Below are positions 25,077 to 34,531 of a stretch of DNA of 64,000 bases, one piece after another. Below the pieces are notes generated by a model that was not told the DNA's origin, made no database searches, and saw only the letters and a list, made by a program, of their open reading frames with translations. The position numbers were made by a program, and so were the translations under genes. Position 1 is the stretch's first letter. The number at the start of each line of letters is the position of its first letter. Source of the DNA: Myxococcales bacterium (GTDB lineage Bacteria; Myxococcota_A; Polyangia; Nannocystales; Nannocystaceae). The stretch spans positions 1-64,000 of the forward strand of contig JACKDW010000016.1 of the NCBI GenBank assembly GCA_020633295.1. The letters are read 5' to 3'.

Positions 25077-26765
25077 ATGAACTCGATCAAGGAAAACGAA
25101 CGAGCCGACGTCATCGTGCTCGGAGGCGGGCTCGCGGGGCTCACGTTGGCGATCCAGCTGCGACAGGCGCGCCCTGACACCTCCGTGGTCGTACTTGAGC
25201 GCGGGAGGCCGCCGTTCCCTGACGCCGCGTTCAAGATCGGCGAGTCGACCGTCGAGATCGGCGGGCAGTACCTGGTCCGGCTGCTCGGCGAGGACTACCT
25301 CGAGCGCCACCAGATCCGAAAGTCCGGGCCGCGGTTCTACTTCCCGTCGCAGCGCAACGAGGACATCACGACCCGGCTCGAGTACGGGACGACCGACTTC
25401 CTGCCCATCCACAGCTACCAGATCGACCGCGGGCGCCTCGAGAACGAGCTCTGGGCGCGGGCGCGCGAGCACGGGGCCGACGTGCGCGAGGCCTGCAAGG
25501 TGCTCGAGGTGACGCTCGCCGAGGGCGACGCGCTGCACGAGGTCGCCTACGAGCGCGGCGGCGAGCGCCGCGTCCTGCAAGGCCGCTGGGTCGTCGACGC
25601 GACCGGGCGCGCGGGGCTGCTCAAGCGCAAGCTGGGGCTCGAGCGCCCCTCGCCGCACAAGGCCGGCGCCGCCTGGTGGCGCATTCAGGCCAAGACCGAC
25701 GTGAACACGTGGTCGTCCTCCGAGCAGTGGCGCGGCCTGGCGCCGAACGGGCACCGATACCGGGCGACCTCGCACCTGATGGGCGACGGCTACTGGGTCT
25801 GGATCATCCCGCTCCCCAGCGGCGGCTCGAGCTTCGGGATCGTCGCGCACCCCGACTACCACCGGTTTAACGACTACCGGACGTTTGACCGCGCGCTCAA
25901 CTGGCTGCGCCAGCACGAGCCCCAGTGCGCGCAGGTCATCGAGTCGCAGCGGCACCAGCTGCTCGACTTCGCCGCGATCCGGCACTACTCGTACGGCGCC
26001 GAGCGGGTGTTCTCGCCGCAGCGCTGGGCGCTGGTCGGCGAGGCCGGCGTGTTCATCGACCCCTTCCTGTCCCCCGGGACCGACTTCATCGCCATCGGCA
26101 ACACGATGGTGACGACGATGGTCTGCAAGCAGCTCGACGGCGAGCCGTACGCGCACTACGTCGAGTTCGCCAACGCGACGTACCTGCAGCTCTACCAGCT
26201 GCTGCTGCCCTGGTTCGAGGCGCTGTACCCGACGCTCGGGCGCAAGCAGGCCATGGTGCTGTGGGTCGCCTGGTACTTCGCCATGTACATGTCGATCCCG
26301 GCGACGCTGTTCCTGCACGACCGCATCGCCAACATGGAGTTCATGTCGACGATGCAGGGCGAGATCGGGCGCCTCGCGCAGCTCGCCGCCCGCGGCATCG
26401 CGCTGCTCAAGGAGTTCGGCGACCGCTTCGACGAGCCCGACGCCGCGCGCTTCGTCAACCTCTCCGCGCTCGAGCACCTCATCGCGCTCCAGCGCGAGCT
26501 GTGCGGCGCGAACGCCGAGAAGCTCGACGACGAGGGCGTCCGCGCGCTCGTGCACCGCAACCTCGAGATGCTCGAGGCGACGCTGATCGAGTACTTCGAT
26601 CGCATCGCCGCGGCGCTCGAGATCCACCCTGGCACTCGCAACATCAACCCCTACGCGGTCAGCCTCGATCCCGAGCGCTGGGCTGAGGACGGCCTGGAGC
26701 ACACGCACGACGCCAGGCGCGAGGATGTCGCTTCGAGCATCCGCGCGCTCTGGTACAGCTCGTAG
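25077..26765 (+). CDS. FAD-dependent oxidoreductase, tryptophan-halogenase-like
   Basis: 562 residues. The FAD-binding start is IVLGGGLAGLTLAIQLR. FKIGESTVEIGG fits the GEST-type region of flavin halogenases, and YWVWIIP fits the WxWxIP motif that separates halogenases from monooxygenases. Later GEAGVFIDPFLSPGTDFI is the second FAD motif. The C-terminal ~200 residues are helical and may form a substrate cap. Reduced flavin would be needed; no flavin reductase lies near, but a Rieske ferredoxin gene follows after 20 nt. The residues around the expected catalytic Lys were not proven by alignment, so a hydroxylase or dehydrogenase remains possible. ATG 25077 is the first credible start. Confidence 0.75.
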   Translation: MNSIKENERADVIVLGGGLAGLTLAIQLRQARPDTSVVVLERGRPPFPDAAFKIGESTVEIGGQYLVRLLGEDYLERHQIRKSGPRFYFPSQRNEDITTRLEYGTTDFLPIHSYQIDRGRLENELWARAREHGADVREACKVLEVTLAEGDALHEVAYERGGERRVLQGRWVVDATGRAGLLKRKLGLERPSPHKAGAAWWRIQAKTDVNTWSSSEQWRGLAPNGHRYRATSHLMGDGYWVWIIPLPSGGSSFGIVAHPDYHRFNDYRTFDRALNWLRQHEPQCAQVIESQRHQLLDFAAIRHYSYGAERVFSPQRWALVGEAGVFIDPFLSPGTDFIAIGNTMVTTMVCKQLDGEPYAHYVEFANATYLQLYQLLLPWFEALYPTLGRKQAMVLWVAWYFAMYMSIPATLFLHDRIANMEFMSTMQGEIGRLAQLAARGIALLKEFGDRFDEPDAARFVNLSALEHLIALQRELCGANAEKLDDEGVRALVHRNLEMLEATLIEYFDRIAAALEIHPGTRNINPYAVSLDPERWAEDGLEHTHDARREDVASSIRALWYSS

Positions 26766-26785
26766 CTTCAGGTCACAGAGACGCC

Positions 26786-27118
26786 ATGGCGCCTGGGCGC
26801 ACGCGTAAGGTCCGCGTCGAGCTCGCGCAGCTCGACGAGGGCGAGGGCGTCTGCGTGCGCGCGTGCGGGCGCGAGCTCGCGGTGTTCAAGGTCGAGGGCC
26901 GGCTGTACGCGATCCAGAACCGCTGCCCGCACCAGGACGCCTCGCTCGCCGAGGGCGAGCTCGACGGCCTCGAGATCCTCTGCCCGCTGCACAGCTGGTC
27001 GTTCGATCTCCGCTCCGGTGAGCGCCTCGACGCGCCGACCGGTCACCGCGTCGAGGTCTTCGCGGTCGAGCGCGACGGCGCGGACCTGGTCGTGTCGCTG
27101 CCCGACGACGAGCGCTGA
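26786..27118 (+). CDS. Rieske-type [2Fe-2S] ferredoxin
   Basis: 110 residues. A soluble Rieske domain of the NirD/dioxygenase-ferredoxin type has cluster ligands in CPHQDASL and CPLHSWSFDL. No membrane segment is present. It should carry single electrons in the cytoplasm. The gene starts 20 nt after the halogenase-like gene, so it is the likely electron donor of that enzyme. A Rieske donor would be odd for a classical halogenase and may hint at a different oxidation. It ends at a hairpin. Confidence 0.88.
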   Translation: MAPGRTRKVRVELAQLDEGEGVCVRACGRELAVFKVEGRLYAIQNRCPHQDASLAEGELDGLEILCPLHSWSFDLRSGERLDAPTGHRVEVFAVERDGADLVVSLPDDER

Positions 27119-27165
27119 CCCCCGGCGCGCCGACGACGTATCGCGGCGCGACGGGGGCCTCAGCG

Positions 27166-27187
27166 GGCGCCTCGGCGGCGAGGCGCC
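27166..27187. terminator. Hairpin between convergent genes
   Basis: GGCGCCTCG, loop GCGG, CGAGGCGCC: a perfect 9-bp stem directly after the stop of the minus-strand gene (27188) and 48 nt after the ferredoxin stop. It probably serves both directions. Confidence 0.6.
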
Positions 27188-29029
27188 TCAGGGCGCGTCG
27201 ACCCGCGGGACCGTGACGGTCGCCTTGAGCTCGTCGTCGTCCGCCTTCGTCCCCGGCAGCAGGATGAACTCGAGCTCGTCCTGCTTGAGCGAGACCCAGC
27301 GCGGCTTGCCGGTCTGCACGTCGACGTGGAAGCGCGCGGTCGTGCCCTGGTAGTCCTTGTAGAAGAACTCGTGCTCGGCGAGCGCGTACATGCGCCGCGT
27401 GCCGTGGCTCGGGATGTACATGTACAGGCTGTCCTCCTTGGCGAAGAACTCCACGTCCCCGAGCTGGTCGAGCATGTCGCCCTCGATCACGCCGTCGAAG
27501 TGCTCGCGCGACTTCTCGCTGATCGTGAAGTGGCCGACGTAGGTCGGCAGGCGCGCCGGGTCGAGCGGGACCTCGGCGTGCTCGAGCGGCTGCTTGATCT
27601 CGCGGTTGTAGATCAGCGCCGACACGTCGTCGGCGATGTCGCGGCAGTCGAGCACGTCGGAGTTGGTCATGCAGAGCACCGTCGTGTCGTCCTCGAGGTA
27701 GTGCACGAACATCGAGTTGAAGCCGTCGATGCCGCCCGGGTGACTCACCGACCACTGGCCGAAGCGCTCCTCGACGATCCAGCCGTGGGAGTAGTCGGGG
27801 TCGATGACGCGATCGAACATCAGCGCGCGCGTCTCGAGCCGGAGCAGGCGCCCGTCGAACAGCGCGCGGTCGAAGGCCAGCACGTCGAGCGGGGTCGAGA
27901 CGAGCCCGCCCGCGGCCCCGTAGGACGCGACCTCGAAGCCCTGGCTCCACACGAGCTTGTCGTCGTCGTCGCGCGTGTAGCCGTGCGCCAGGCGGGCGTC
28001 GACGCCCCGCGGCTCGCCGAGCGCCGTCGCCTCCATGCCGGCCTTCGCGGCGATGTTGTCGAGGACGTAGCGCTCGTAGGTCTGCCCGCTCACGGCCTCG
28101 ATGAGCGCGCCGAGGACCGCGTAGCCCGAGTTCGTCGGCGCGAACACCTCGCCCGGCGCGTGCTCGAGCGGCTGGTCCTTGAACACGTCGATCAGCGCGT
28201 CGGTGTCGAGCCGCCGCGCGCGCGTGGTCTCCCACTCGGGCATGTCCGTGAAGTTCGGCAGCCCCGAGGTGTGGCTGAGCAGGTCGCGGACGGAGATCGG
28301 CTCGAAGGACTCCGGCAGCTTGGGCACGTGCTTGCGGATGCCGTCGTCGAGCTCGACCTTGCCCGCCTCGACCAGCTGCATGACCGCGACCGCGGTGATC
28401 TGCTCGGTCAGCGAGCCGAGCCGAAAGATCGTGTTGTTGGCGTGGGTCATCGGCGGCGAGCCGCGCTGCGCGATGCCGTACGAGCGGATGAAGTGCGTCT
28501 CGCCGGCGCGCGCGACCGCGACGGTGCCGTTGAAGCGGAACTGCTCGCCGAACGCCCGCCCGTAGCTCTGCACGTAGCCCTCGATCTTCTGGTGAAGATC
28601 CGGCGGGAACGGCTTGCCGCGCGCCTGCTCGTCGCCGTCGTCGTCGCGCTGATGGGCCTTGTCCGTCGGCGACACCTTGTCCGCCTCGTGGATCGAGACC
28701 GTGTTCGACTGGGCCGCGGGCGGCGGCGGCTCGGGCGGCTTCGGGCGCGAGGCGAAGTGAAACGCGATCGCGGTGCCGATGAACGCGGCCGCGACCGCGA
28801 GCCCGAGCCACGGGCGCTTCCAGGGGACGAAGAGCTCGTCGTCGTCGGGCTTCGCGTCGAGCGGCAGCGTCGCGCGGCGAGAGCCGCTCGAGCGCCCGCT
28901 GTCGGCGGCCGCCGCCATCACGCGCTCGGTGAAGCCGACCGGCGGCTCCATCGGCGTCCAGGCGTCGAGCGCCCGCGCCTCCAGTCGATCCAGCTTCTCC
29001 GACAGCTCGTGTTGCTTGTTAGAATCCAC
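27188..29029 (-). CDS. Membrane anti-sigma-like protein with catalytically dead beta-lactamase/PBP domain
   Basis: 613 residues. Residues 1-45 (LDAWTPMEPPVGFTERVMAAA) resemble the short sigma-binding region of myxobacterial anti-sigma proteins. A membrane helix is at 74-92, and a class C beta-lactamase/serine-hydrolase fold at about 145-455. The SxxK motif reads S206-L-T-E209, so the catalytic Lys is Glu. The YxN motif region reads P298-T-N300 (FAPTNSGY), so the Tyr is lost. The third motif H430-P-G is kept. The C-terminal 140 residues resemble the tail domain of such hydrolases. GTG 29029 with GAGGAGG upstream overlaps the end of the ECF sigma gene. I infer an anti-sigma factor whose outer domain senses cell-wall fragments or a peptide instead of cutting it. 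An ordinary esterase is unlikely given the lost residues. Confidence 0.75.
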   Translation of the reverse strand: MDSNKQHELSEKLDRLEARALDAWTPMEPPVGFTERVMAAAADSGRSSGSRRATLPLDAKPDDDELFVPWKRPWLGLAVAAAFIGTAIAFHFASRPKPPEPPPPAAQSNTVSIHEADKVSPTDKAHQRDDDGDEQARGKPFPPDLHQKIEGYVQSYGRAFGEQFRFNGTVAVARAGETHFIRSYGIAQRGSPPMTHANNTIFRLGSLTEQITAVAVMQLVEAGKVELDDGIRKHVPKLPESFEPISVRDLLSHTSGLPNFTDMPEWETTRARRLDTDALIDVFKDQPLEHAPGEVFAPTNSGYAVLGALIEAVSGQTYERYVLDNIAAKAGMEATALGEPRGVDARLAHGYTRDDDDKLVWSQGFEVASYGAAGGLVSTPLDVLAFDRALFDGRLLRLETRALMFDRVIDPDYSHGWIVEERFGQWSVSHPGGIDGFNSMFVHYLEDDTTVLCMTNSDVLDCRDIADDVSALIYNREIKQPLEHAEVPLDPARLPTYVGHFTISEKSREHFDGVIEGDMLDQLGDVEFFAKEDSLYMYIPSHGTRRMYALAEHEFFYKDYQGTTARFHVDVQTGKPRWVSLKQDELEFILLPGTKADDDELKATVTVPRVDAP

Positions 29030-29645
29030 CGTAGACCTCCTCGAGCGCGCGGCGGAGGGACTTGCGCGCGCGGCTGATCCTGGATTTGACAGTGCCGAGA
29101 TCGACGCCCAGCGCCCTCGAGATCTCGGTGTAGCTCATGTCGTGAAACGCCCGCAGCAGGAACGCCGCGCGGTACTCGGGCGCCAGCTCGTCGACCGCGT
29201 GCTGCAGCACCCGCGCGAGCGCGCGGCCCTCGACCTCGTCCTGGGCGGTGTGCGCGGCGGCGGCGAGCGCGTCGAGGTTGACCGCGTCCTTCGGCAGGCC
29301 CGGGCGCTTGCGTCGCAGCTCGTCGATGGCGCGGTTGCTGGCGATCGTCAGGATCCACGTCGACAGCCGAGCCGAGCCGTTGCGCTTGAAGTTCGGGAGC
29401 GCCTTGAACACGCGGAGAAATGTCTCCTGGGCCATGTCTTCAACGAGCGCCCGCGAGCCCCGACCGTGGAGCATCCGCGACAGCAGCGCGAACACCGGCC
29501 GCTGGTACCGCTCGACCAAGGCGCGCCGTGCCCTGGCGTCACCGCGCTGCGCGCGAGCGATGGTCAGCTCGTCGAGTTCGGCCGCTCTCGCAGGCCGCTT
29601 CCGAACCTGAACCTCGGGCGAGGACACGAGTGTGGCTAGATTCAC
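29019..29645 (-). CDS. ECF-type RNA polymerase sigma factor
   Basis: About 208 residues with sigma region 2 (LVERYQRPVFALLSRM, DMAQETFLRVFKALP, LSTWILTIASNRAID) and region 4 (YRAAFLLRAFHDMSYTEISRALGVDLGTVKSRISRARKSL). It directs RNA polymerase to a regulon that cannot be read here. The start is uncertain; GTG 29645 or 29627 are the best in frame and no good ATG is near. The stop lies inside the start of the next gene (11-nt overlap), a coupling typical of sigma/anti-sigma pairs. It diverges from the M3 peptidase gene. Confidence 0.9.
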   Translation of the reverse strand: MNLATLVSSPEVQVRKRPARAAELDELTIARAQRGDARARRALVERYQRPVFALLSRMLHGRGSRALVEDMAQETFLRVFKALPNFKRNGSARLSTWILTIASNRAIDELRRKRPGLPKDAVNLDALAAAAHTAQDEVEGRALARVLQHAVDELAPEYRAAFLLRAFHDMSYTEISRALGVDLGTVKSRISRARKSLRRALEEVYGGF

Positions 29646-29861
29646 ATGCGGTCGCACGGCAGGCCGCAGCAAATGTTCCCGACGAACTGCATCGGCGCGA
29701 CTTCGCGCCGCGCGCGCAGACAGCGCGCGACCGTTCGCCACAGAACGTCGTTTTCTCGCCCGAGCACCCCGTGGCGACCGCGACTACCATGCTCACTCGC
29801 GCCGGCGCCCCGCGGTACGCGGTCGAGTGTCGAGCACGCTGCCGAACACGAGTCGTACGAG

Positions 29862-31934
29862 ATGTCGAACCCCGCCGCGAACCCGCTCCTGAGCATCCAG
29901 TTCCCCGTCCCCTTCGACCGCATCGCGGCCGAGCACGTCGAGCCCGCGATCGAGCGCCTGCTGGCGGACGCGCGCGCGGACATGCAGGCGATCATCGACG
30001 CGCCGGCGCCCCGCACCTACAACAACTCCCTCGGCGCCCTCGAGTCGCTGACAGAGCGGCTGTGGTACGTCATGACGGTCGTCGGGCACCTCGAGTCCGT
30101 GGTCACCAGCCCGGCGCTGCGCGCCGCCTACAACGCCGTGCAAGGGCCGGTCAGCGAGTTCGCCAGCTCGATCACGCTGTCGTCGGGGCTCTACGCCGCG
30201 CTCAAGGCCTTCGCCGCGACGGACGAGGCCGCCGCGCTCTCGCCGACCCGGCGCCGCCTGCTGACGAAGACGCTCGACGACTTCCGTCGCCAGGGCGCCG
30301 AGCTCGACGAGCCCGGCAAGCAGCGGCTCGCGGCGATCGACCTCGAGCTGACCGAGCGGACGACCCAGTTCTCGCAGAACCTCGTCGACTCGACCGACGC
30401 CTTCGAGCTCGTCGTCGCCGAGGAGCCCCGCCTCGCCGGGCTGCCCGACTCCGCCCGCGACGCCGCGCGCCAGAGCGCCGCCGCCAAGGGGCACGAGCGC
30501 GGCTGGCGGTTCACGCTGCACGGCCCGAGCTTCATCGCGGTGATGACGTACCTCGACGACCGCGCGCTGCGGGAGCAGGTCTGGCGGGCGTACAACACCC
30601 GCGCGACCGAGGCCGAGCGCGACAACCGGCCGCTGATCGCCGCGATCCTCGAGCTGCGGCGCGAGAAAGCGGCGCTGCTCGGCTTCGACAACTTCGCCGA
30701 CCTCGTGCTCGCGGACCGCATGGCCAAGACCGGCGCGGCCGCGCGCGCGTTCATCGACGGCCTGCGCGCGCGCGTCGAGCCCTACTTCGAAGGCGAGAAC
30801 GCGGCGCTGCGCGCGTTCGCGCGAGACCACGAGCTGCTCGCTAGCGACGACGCGCTCGCGCCCTGGGACATCGCGTACCTGGCCGAGAAGCAGCGCCGCG
30901 CGCTCTACGACTACGACGAGGAGGCGCTGCGCCCGTACTTCGCGGTCGAGAGTGTTCTTGAAGGCATGTTCGAAGTCGTCGGGCGACTCTACGGCGTGCG
31001 CGTGCGCGAGGCCGAGGGCGTCCCGACCTGGCACCCCGACGTGCGCAGCTTCGCGATCGACGACGAAGCCGGCGTCGAGCTCGGCCTGTTCTACGCCGAC
31101 CTCCACCCGCGCGAGGGCAAGCGCGGCGGCGCCTGGATGAACGGGCTGATCACCGGCGTCGTCGGCCCGCACGGCGAGCGAGACGAGGGCTCGCGCCACC
31201 TCGGGCTGATCTGCGCCAACGCGACGCCCGCGACCGACGCCCGCCCCGCCCTGCTGACGCACGACGAGGTGCTCACGCTGTTCCACGAGTTCGGGCACCT
31301 GATGCATCACATGCTCAGCCGCGTCGAGGTCCGCAGCCTCGCGGGCACGAACGTCGCCTGGGACTTCGTCGAGCTGCCGTCGCAGATCATGGAGAACTGG
31401 TGCTGGGAGCGCGACGCGCTCGACCTGTTCGCGCGTCACCACAAGACCGGCGCGCCGATCCCCGCTGAGCTGTTCTCCCGGATGCAGCGCGCCCGCAACC
31501 ACCGCGCGGCCTACCGCGCGACGCGGCAGCTGGGCTTCGCCTCGGTCGACCTCGCGCTGCACGTCACCTACGACCCGACGCGCGACGGCGACGTCATCGA
31601 GCACGCGCGCGCGCTCTCGCGTCCGTTCAGCGCCGCGCCGCTGCCCGCCGACTACGCGATGATCGCGGGCTTCGGGCACCTGTTCGCCAGCCCCGTCGGC
31701 TACGCGGCCGGCTACTACTCCTACAAGTGGGCCGAGGTGCTCGACGCCGACGCGTTCACCCGCTTCAAGCGGGCCGGCGTGTTCAGCCGCGAGGTCGGCG
31801 AGGCGTTCCGACGCGCGATCCTCGAGCGCGGCGACAGCGAGGACCCTGAGGTCCTGTTCCGCGACTTCATGGGGCGCGAGCCGGATCCGGAGGCGCTGCT
31901 CGAGCGCGACGGCCTCGCGGCCGGCGCGGCCTGA
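29862..31934 (+). CDS. M3-family metallopeptidase (oligopeptidase A-like)
   Basis: 690 residues. The zinc site HEFGH (475-479) and the following ELPSQIMENWCWE motif supply two His and the third Glu ligand. The whole length matches PrlC/OpdA-type oligopeptidases, which degrade short peptides and signal peptides in the cytoplasm. No signal peptide is present. ATG 29862 was chosen at the family start (MSNPAANPLLSIQFPVPFDR); the frame upstream is open but without homology. There is no strong ribosome site. It stands alone as one gene. Confidence 0.93.
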   Translation: MSNPAANPLLSIQFPVPFDRIAAEHVEPAIERLLADARADMQAIIDAPAPRTYNNSLGALESLTERLWYVMTVVGHLESVVTSPALRAAYNAVQGPVSEFASSITLSSGLYAALKAFAATDEAAALSPTRRRLLTKTLDDFRRQGAELDEPGKQRLAAIDLELTERTTQFSQNLVDSTDAFELVVAEEPRLAGLPDSARDAARQSAAAKGHERGWRFTLHGPSFIAVMTYLDDRALREQVWRAYNTRATEAERDNRPLIAAILELRREKAALLGFDNFADLVLADRMAKTGAAARAFIDGLRARVEPYFEGENAALRAFARDHELLASDDALAPWDIAYLAEKQRRALYDYDEEALRPYFAVESVLEGMFEVVGRLYGVRVREAEGVPTWHPDVRSFAIDDEAGVELGLFYADLHPREGKRGGAWMNGLITGVVGPHGERDEGSRHLGLICANATPATDARPALLTHDEVLTLFHEFGHLMHHMLSRVEVRSLAGTNVAWDFVELPSQIMENWCWERDALDLFARHHKTGAPIPAELFSRMQRARNHRAAYRATRQLGFASVDLALHVTYDPTRDGDVIEHARALSRPFSAAPLPADYAMIAGFGHLFASPVGYAAGYYSYKWAEVLDADAFTRFKRAGVFSREVGEAFRRAILERGDSEDPEVLFRDFMGREPDPEALLERDGLAAGAA

Positions 31935-32141
31935 CCGTCCGCTCGCGCGAAGACCAGCACCTCAACGGATCGACCAGACGAACGAATCGTCTTGGATCCC
32001 GCCAATGGGTCCGGTGACGAGCCCGCCGCTCGACCCCAGGATCGTCGCCCAATTTGACGACCCCTTCGGCGGCCGTACCATCAACGCCTGCGCCGAGCTC
32101 CTCGCCGAGTTCGACGCGCTGCCCGATCGCCGCGAAGCACC

Positions 32142-32723
32142 ATGAGCACCCCGAACGCGAAGCCCAGCAGCCCGGTCCGGCGAGCCGCCGTCTTCCTCGG
32201 GGTCTTCGCGACGTTTGGGCTCGCGCTGGTGGCGATCCTGGCGACGCTGCGCGAGCCCGCGCCCGCGCCCGACCCCGCGCCCGAGGACTCCGCGCTCCAT
32301 GAGGTCCGCGCGCAGCAGCGCAGCAGTCGATTTCGCCGCGAGGACTTCGACGTCGCCGACGCCCGCCGACGGTATCAGCGCGCCCAGCGCGAGCGCGGCT
32401 ACGTCGATCATGACCCCGGCGTCGCCGTGTTCTCTCGCGACGAGGCGGTCGCCAGCTTCGAGGGCATCATGGACCACCTCGACGCGCTCGCCAGCCGCGG
32501 CGAGCGCGTGAGCAAGAAGCAGAAGGCCGAGCTGTACCGCGCCGCCAACGACGCCTTCGCGGCCCTGTCGAACAAGCTCGACCCGACGAACCGCGACGAC
32601 GCGCTTCAGCTCGAGAACGCGTCGATCACCCTGCGCGAGCAGCTGAGCCGCCTCGGGATCGAGCCGGTCCCGTTCATGGAGGAAGCGCAGCTGCCCAAGC
32701 GCCCGCGACGTCGCCACGGCTGA
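32142..32723 (+). CDS. Single-pass membrane protein of unknown function
   Basis: 193 residues. One N-terminal helix (AAVFLGVFATFGLALVAILA, residues 15-34) is followed by a Pro/Ala linker and a ~140-residue charged, helical domain with KKQKAELYRAANDAF and LENASITLREQLSRLG. It is likely anchored in the inner membrane with the domain outside, and might form coiled coils. I do not recognise a family. It converges on the first beta-helix lipoprotein. Confidence 0.65.
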   Translation: MSTPNAKPSSPVRRAAVFLGVFATFGLALVAILATLREPAPAPDPAPEDSALHEVRAQQRSSRFRREDFDVADARRRYQRAQRERGYVDHDPGVAVFSRDEAVASFEGIMDHLDALASRGERVSKKQKAELYRAANDAFAALSNKLDPTNRDDALQLENASITLREQLSRLGIEPVPFMEEAQLPKRPRRRHG

Positions 32724-32771
32724 CGAGCGCGACCGCTTCACGAAACGCGGCCGCGCTCCAGGCGTCGCGGC

Positions 32772-34349
32772 TCAGTTCGGGATGTCCGCGCCGGCGAAGG
32801 TCGGCGTGCCGTCGGTCATCGGCCGGAGGTCGCCGTTGAAGTCCATCCGCGGATCGCCGTCGACCCAGACCGCGAGGTCGGTCAGCGGCGAGGGCTCGTC
32901 GTTGACCATCGCCTCGGCGTTGTAGATGCCCGGGTTCTGGTAGGTGAACCAGGCGTCGACGTCGGAGGCGAGCGCCATGATGTTGTTCATGCCCGCGTCG
33001 ACCAGCTCGTCGACCGCCGAGTTGTTGATCACCACGCCGTCGCAGGAGAACGACTGCCCCGCGAGCGCGACGACGACCGAGTTGCGGATGTTGATCGCGC
33101 CCTGGTTCACGCACTGCATCGACGAGAAGCCGCCGTTGGTGATGTTGACCAGGATCGACGAGTAGCTGATGTCGAGGTTGTGGTTGTCCGCCACCTGGAT
33201 GCCGCCGAAGGCCGCCTGCGCGGAGCCGTTCTCGGTGATGAACACGGTCTCGAAGCGCGACACCGGGTCGTCCATCGAGTTGGTGCCGTGGATGACGATG
33301 CCGCCGTTCTTGTTCGAGTAGACGATCGAGCGCCGCATGTAGAGCGTGCAGTCGATCGAGTAGACGCCGTGCTGCTCGTTGTCGTTGAAGCGCGAGTCGT
33401 CGATCCAGGCCACGCCCGACTCGCACTTGAAGCCGTGGTACGTGTTGTGGTTCGACAGGTTGAAGTCGCGCATGTACACGGTGTCGCCCGTGGCGATCGC
33501 GAAGTTCGCGGCGTTCTGGTCGTTGTTGGACGACTGCACCGTGACCTGCCCGCCGGCGCCGAGCAGCGCGAGCTTGGTGCCCATGCCCGGGGTCGAGAGC
33601 GTGTCCTGGGTGTAGACGCCAGGCGCGATCCAGATCGTCCAGGCGCCCAGCGCGTTCTGCATCACCGCGTGATCGAAGGCCGCCTGGATCGTGCAGAAGG
33701 GCATCGCCTCGCTGCCGTCCGCGTTGTCGCAGTCGCCCGCGTTCTTGTCGACGTACAGGACGGTGTCCTCGGGGAAGCAGATGCCGGCCTCGATGTTGCA
33801 CGCCGTGGTGCCGCACTGCGTGTGCTCCGTGCACTTGTCGCAGCTGTAGGTCAGCTCGTCACAGATCGGCGTCGCGCCGCTGCACAGCTCGTCCGCGTCC
33901 GGCGTGCACTCGACGCAGGTCGCCGAGTTCTGCTCGCAGACCGGCGTGTCGGCGCTCTGCCCCGCGCACGCCGCGTCGCCCTGGCCGTCGAACTCGGCGC
34001 ACGCGACACACTCGCCGCCCTTACAGAAAGGCGTCGCCGCGTCGCACGCGTCGTCGACCTCGCCGTCCGCCGCCACGCAGTCGGGCGGCGGCCCGGTCGT
34101 CTCGCTCCCAGTCGTCGGGTCGGTCGTCGTCGTCTCGGGCTCGGTCGTGCTCGAGGTCGTCGGCGAGCTGGTCGAGGGGTCCACGGTCGTCGTCGTCGGA
34201 TCAGGCCCCTCGGTCGTCGCGTCGGTCGTCGGATCCGTCTCGCTGTCAGTTGTCTCGGTCGTCCCCTCCGGACCGCCGCTGCACGCGACGAGCGCGAAAC
34301 AGGTCAGAGAGGCCAGGCTAGAAATCCAGGTAAAGCTCGCTCGGTCCAT
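32772..34349 (-). CDS. Cys-rich beta-helix surface lipoprotein, paralogue 1
   Basis: 525 residues. The lipobox is CFALVAC. A Thr/Ser/Glu-rich stalk (residues 24-85) follows, then a Cys-rich part with repeated CxxC-like spacing (VACAEFDGQGDAAC, CVECTPDADELC, CDKCTEHTQC). The NTAC-IEAGICFP segment leads into VLYVDKNAGDCDNADGSEAMPFCTIQAA. That opening is typical of right-handed parallel beta-helix proteins; Asn-rich rungs such as DFNLSNHNTYHGF and SRFNDNEQHGVY follow. It ends with PTFAGADIPN. It should be lipid-anchored and facing outward. It is one of four tandem paralogues (see 34532, 36471, 38525). Its own promoter is at 34362-34391. Confidence 0.82.
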   Translation of the reverse strand: MDRASFTWISSLASLTCFALVACSGGPEGTTETTDSETDPTTDATTEGPDPTTTTVDPSTSSPTTSSTTEPETTTTDPTTGSETTGPPPDCVAADGEVDDACDAATPFCKGGECVACAEFDGQGDAACAGQSADTPVCEQNSATCVECTPDADELCSGATPICDELTYSCDKCTEHTQCGTTACNIEAGICFPEDTVLYVDKNAGDCDNADGSEAMPFCTIQAAFDHAVMQNALGAWTIWIAPGVYTQDTLSTPGMGTKLALLGAGGQVTVQSSNNDQNAANFAIATGDTVYMRDFNLSNHNTYHGFKCESGVAWIDDSRFNDNEQHGVYSIDCTLYMRRSIVYSNKNGGIVIHGTNSMDDPVSRFETVFITENGSAQAAFGGIQVADNHNLDISYSSILVNITNGGFSSMQCVNQGAINIRNSVVVALAGQSFSCDGVVINNSAVDELVDAGMNNIMALASDVDAWFTYQNPGIYNAEAMVNDEPSPLTDLAVWVDGDPRMDFNGDLRPMTDGTPTFAGADIPN

Positions 34350-34361
34350 GGTCTAGCGGAG

Positions 34362-34391
34362 AGTATCCACCACGAACCCAGCGGAGAGCAA
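34362..34391 (-). promoter_or_regulatory. Promoter of beta-helix lipoprotein 1
   Basis: On the minus strand: TTGCTC (34391-34386), 18-nt spacer, GATACT (34367-34362), and only 12 nt to the ATG at 34349. The message would have a leader of about 5 nt or less. Confidence 0.5.
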
Positions 34392-34531
34392 CGTGCCGCA
34401 GTCGAGCGGCTCGGGGGTCTACGGCCGGGATATCCCACGCAGATCCGCAGACGCGGATGGAGCGCGACTCGCTCTCCACGCTCGCGGACCTCTTCACGGA
34501 GCCGGCCAACTGGCTCGCTGTCTGGTCGCCG

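Noticed and set aside
29420..30844. 474-residue plus-strand ORF
   Set aside because: Overlaps the sigma gene antisense and the M3 peptidase in another frame; Arg/Ala-rich with no motifs.
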